Assembly (NCBI GenBank): GCA_964505555.1
Contig: CAZDIO010000137.1
Coordinates: 1-8,086, forward strand
Direction of reading: 5' to 3'
DNA from: CAZDIO01 sp964505555
GTDB lineage: Bacteria; Bdellovibrionota_C; UBA2361; SZUA-149; CAZDIO01
DNA length: 8,086 nucleotides
Shown here: piece by piece, positions 6,920-8,086 of the stretch
Layout: every line of letters starts with the position of its first letter
How positions within the stretch are numbered: the stretch's first letter is position 1
Position numbers and translations under genes: made by a program
The notes under the pieces: generated by a model
What the model saw: only the letters and a program-made list of their open reading frames with translations
Databases searched by the model: none
What the model was told of the DNA's origin: nothing

Positions 6920-7910
6920 ACACCCCTTGTAATGTGATGTGTGGCTCAGGGAGGGGTCTACTTTTTGCATACGTAACTGCGTCATCAATCTCTTTTTTTA
7001 TGTTCTTCTCAAGAGCTTCGCTCTCGGCTGCAGTTATCCATTTTCGTTTAAGAAGTTCCTCTTTATACAAGGCTGCAGGGAGTTTCTTTTTCCACTTCGC
7101 AAGTATCTCTTTTGGTACATATTCAGCCATATCCGCTGCACTATGCCCACGAAGCCGCATCGTCACCGCTTCAATAAGAGTTGGACCTTTTCCTGCTCGT
7201 GCACGATTAACTGCTTCTTTGACGGTACGATAAACCTCTTCAACATCTGTGCCATCAATCGTTATCCCCGGAATTCCATATCCAGAAGCACGATCAGAGA
7301 GCTTTTCACATTTATACTGAGAAGATGTCGGTGTAGAGTATGCCCACTGGTTATTTTCAATCACCAGTACAAAAGGCAGATTTAAAACAGCGGCAAGATT
7401 TAGCGTCTCATGAAAATCCCCAAGACTCGTTGAGCCCTCACCGATAAAAGCAAGAGATACCGCTGAGTTCTTTTTAATCTTATGTGCAAGCGCACACCCG
7501 GCAGCCGTGGCTGGCATTACCGCAAGGTGAGAGATCATCCCCAAGATCCCTCGCTCCATTGACCCTTGATGCGCTGCGTTGTCTTTTCCCTGAGTGCCTC
7601 CTTCGGCTCGGGCCATCAGTTGGAGCATCATTCCCTGAAGGGTCTCTCCACGAACAAAGTGTGCACCAATTCCACGATGACTTGGTGCCATCGTATCTCC
7701 ATCTTCCAGTGCAAAAGAAGCCCCAACAGCAACTCCCTCATTTCCAGACCCCGTATAGAGTCCCCCCATCAACTCCCCTTGGCGGTAGAGCATGTGCAGG
7801 TTCTCTTCAAAAAGGTACGCTCGAAGCACCCCCTCATAGAGGGCACGGCCAAGTTCCTTTGTGATCGTAACTTGGGACCCGTTTGTAGATGTAACACCGT
7901 TTTTTGTCAT
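6909..7910 (-). CDS. 2-oxo acid dehydrogenase E1 component, alpha subunit (333 aa)
   Basis: This subunit supplies the diphosphate-binding half of the thiamine site. Visible features are GLYTGSGNEGVAVG (about 50-63), the SHRGIGAHFVRG segment (77-88) with the conserved His-Arg, a long loop (103-116, EGGTQGKDNAAHQG), and the thiamine diphosphate motif starting GEGSTSLGD at 157 and ending ENN at 185-187, followed by WAYSTPTS. RLRGHSAAD (H256) is the conserved C-terminal His element. The motif begins GEG rather than the more usual GDG; as I recall, branched-chain E1 alpha proteins also show GEG, which leans toward that substrate without proving it. The ATG has no good Shine-Dalgarno, and 5'-most placement is supported by the normal distance to the first helix. 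It is the first gene of the unit and no convincing promoter was found upstream. E3 is not encoded in the window. Confidence 0.95.
   Translation of the reverse strand: MTKNGVTSTNGSQVTITKELGRALYEGVLRAYLFEENLHMLYRQGELMGGLYTGSGNEGVAVGASFALEDGDTMAPSHRGIGAHFVRGETLQGMMLQLMARAEGGTQGKDNAAHQGSMERGILGMISHLAVMPATAAGCALAHKIKKNSAVSLAFIGEGSTSLGDFHETLNLAAVLNLPFVLVIENNQWAYSTPTSSQYKCEKLSDRASGYGIPGITIDGTDVEEVYRTVKEAVNRARAGKGPTLIEAVTMRLRGHSAADMAEYVPKEILAKWKKKLPAALYKEELLKRKWITAAESEALEKNIKKEIDDAVTYAKSRPLPEPHITLQGVYAE
6923..6928 (-). promoter_or_regulatory. Ribosome binding site deciding the E1 beta start
   Basis: AAGGGG lies three bases upstream of ATG 6919, within the last codons of the E1 alpha gene. It is the strongest Shine-Dalgarno-like site near either candidate start. 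Confidence 0.6.
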
Positions 7911-7988
7911 GATATTGATGTACCGTGAAAATAAATGTAACTGTCACGAATGGCATTAAGATAAGCGTTTATCGAGCCTTTTTTGAAT

Positions 7989-8072
7989 AACACAGAGTTT
8001 CACGGAGTTCCACAGAGTTAAATTCATTAACTTTTTTTCTTCACTCTGTGAGACTCCGTGAAACTCTGTGTT
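7989..8072. repeat. Long inverted repeat built of 10-bp CACAGAGTT-type units
   Basis: The left arm (7989-8018) and right arm (8043-8072) match at 28 of 30 positions when one is reverse complemented. The two mismatches are adjacent (8009-8010 against 8051-8052). The 24-base loop (8019-8042) is AT-rich with a run of seven T. Each arm is three near-identical 10-bp units (CACAGAGTTT, CACGGAGTTC, CACAGAGTTA on the left). It lies about 80 bases upstream of the E1 alpha start. No T-tract follows the outer end of either arm, so it does not look like a terminator. It may be a dispersed element or a protein-binding array. Confidence 0.88.
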
Positions 8073-8086
8073 AAAATACTTCTTAT

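Noticed and set aside
6920..6988. A longer start for E1 beta at 6988.
   Set aside because: It adds 23 residues inside the E1 alpha gene, lacks a ribosome site, and the family begins close to the VTYLDAIR segment, which the ATG at 6919 already precedes.
6781..7385. Plus-strand open frames of about 150 codons opposite the E1 genes, and other plus-strand frames opposite E2 and the deacetylases.
   Set aside because: They run antisense to strongly recognised conserved genes, have Cys/Ser/Arg-rich compositions typical of shadow frames, and show no recognisable domain.
7960..7973. GATAA-gcgt-TTATC palindrome upstream of E1 alpha as a possible operator.
   Set aside because: Only 5-bp perfect arms, no second copy nearby, and no known operator that I can match with confidence.
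7911..7990. A sigma-70-type promoter for the E1 alpha gene (for example TTCAAA, 17 bases, TTATCT).
   Set aside because: The -10 match is poor and other spacings are no better, so no promoter is claimed here.
7989..8072. The 10-bp unit inverted repeat as a CRISPR array or transposon end.
   Set aside because: There are no unique spacers between the units, no transposase, and no visible target duplication inside the window.

Overview
All seven genes that can be supported lie on the minus strand, so the window reads right to left. It looks like an ordinary bacterial chromosome segment of moderate, slightly AT-rich composition, with dense genes, short spacers and Shine-Dalgarno sites in one of the two operons. 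Taxonomy cannot be fixed from this sequence. The palindromic GCGAGCGAAGCGAAGC repeat and the CACAGAGTT-type repeat are, to my recollection, seen in many environmental and mostly Gram-negative-like genomes, and they do not identify a lineage.

Transcription unit A (7910 to 4040) encodes a 2-oxo acid dehydrogenase system: E1 alpha, E1 beta, lipoylated E2 acyltransferase, and a small hot-dog acyl-CoA thioesterase of the YbgC/4-HBT type. E1 alpha and E1 beta overlap by 11 bases, E2 follows after 36 bases, and the thioesterase follows 6 bases after the E2 stop. E1 decarboxylates a 2-oxo acid with thiamine diphosphate, and E2 carries the acyl group on a lipoyl lysine and passes it to CoA. No E3 (dihydrolipoamide dehydrogenase) is present, so it must be encoded elsewhere. 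Split E1 chains, a GEG thiamine motif and an MPQMGES lipoyl start favour a branched-chain-type or pyruvate-type complex over the 2-oxoglutarate enzyme, but the substrate is not settled.

Transcription unit B (3909 to 76) is an accessory-looking three-gene cluster: an intact NodB-fold polysaccharide deacetylase, a tandem paralogue that has lost two of the three metal ligands and is probably a pseudoenzyme, and a 549-residue protein with a TPR-like C-terminal half that I cannot name. Gaps of 1 and 2 bases imply translational coupling.

The non-coding sequence is the other point of interest. A 38-bp perfect-stem palindrome lies 41 bases beyond the end of unit A (3961-3998). A second copy in opposite orientation, cut by the window edge (1-28), lies 47 bases beyond the end of unit B, so the two copies bracket unit B. 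Upstream of E1 alpha, positions 7989-8072 form a large inverted repeat whose arms are each three 10-bp units. No stretch over 300 bases lacks a gene. The spacers are 1-75, 3910-4039 and 7911-8086. No RNA gene, CRISPR array, transposase or classical U-tract terminator was seen.
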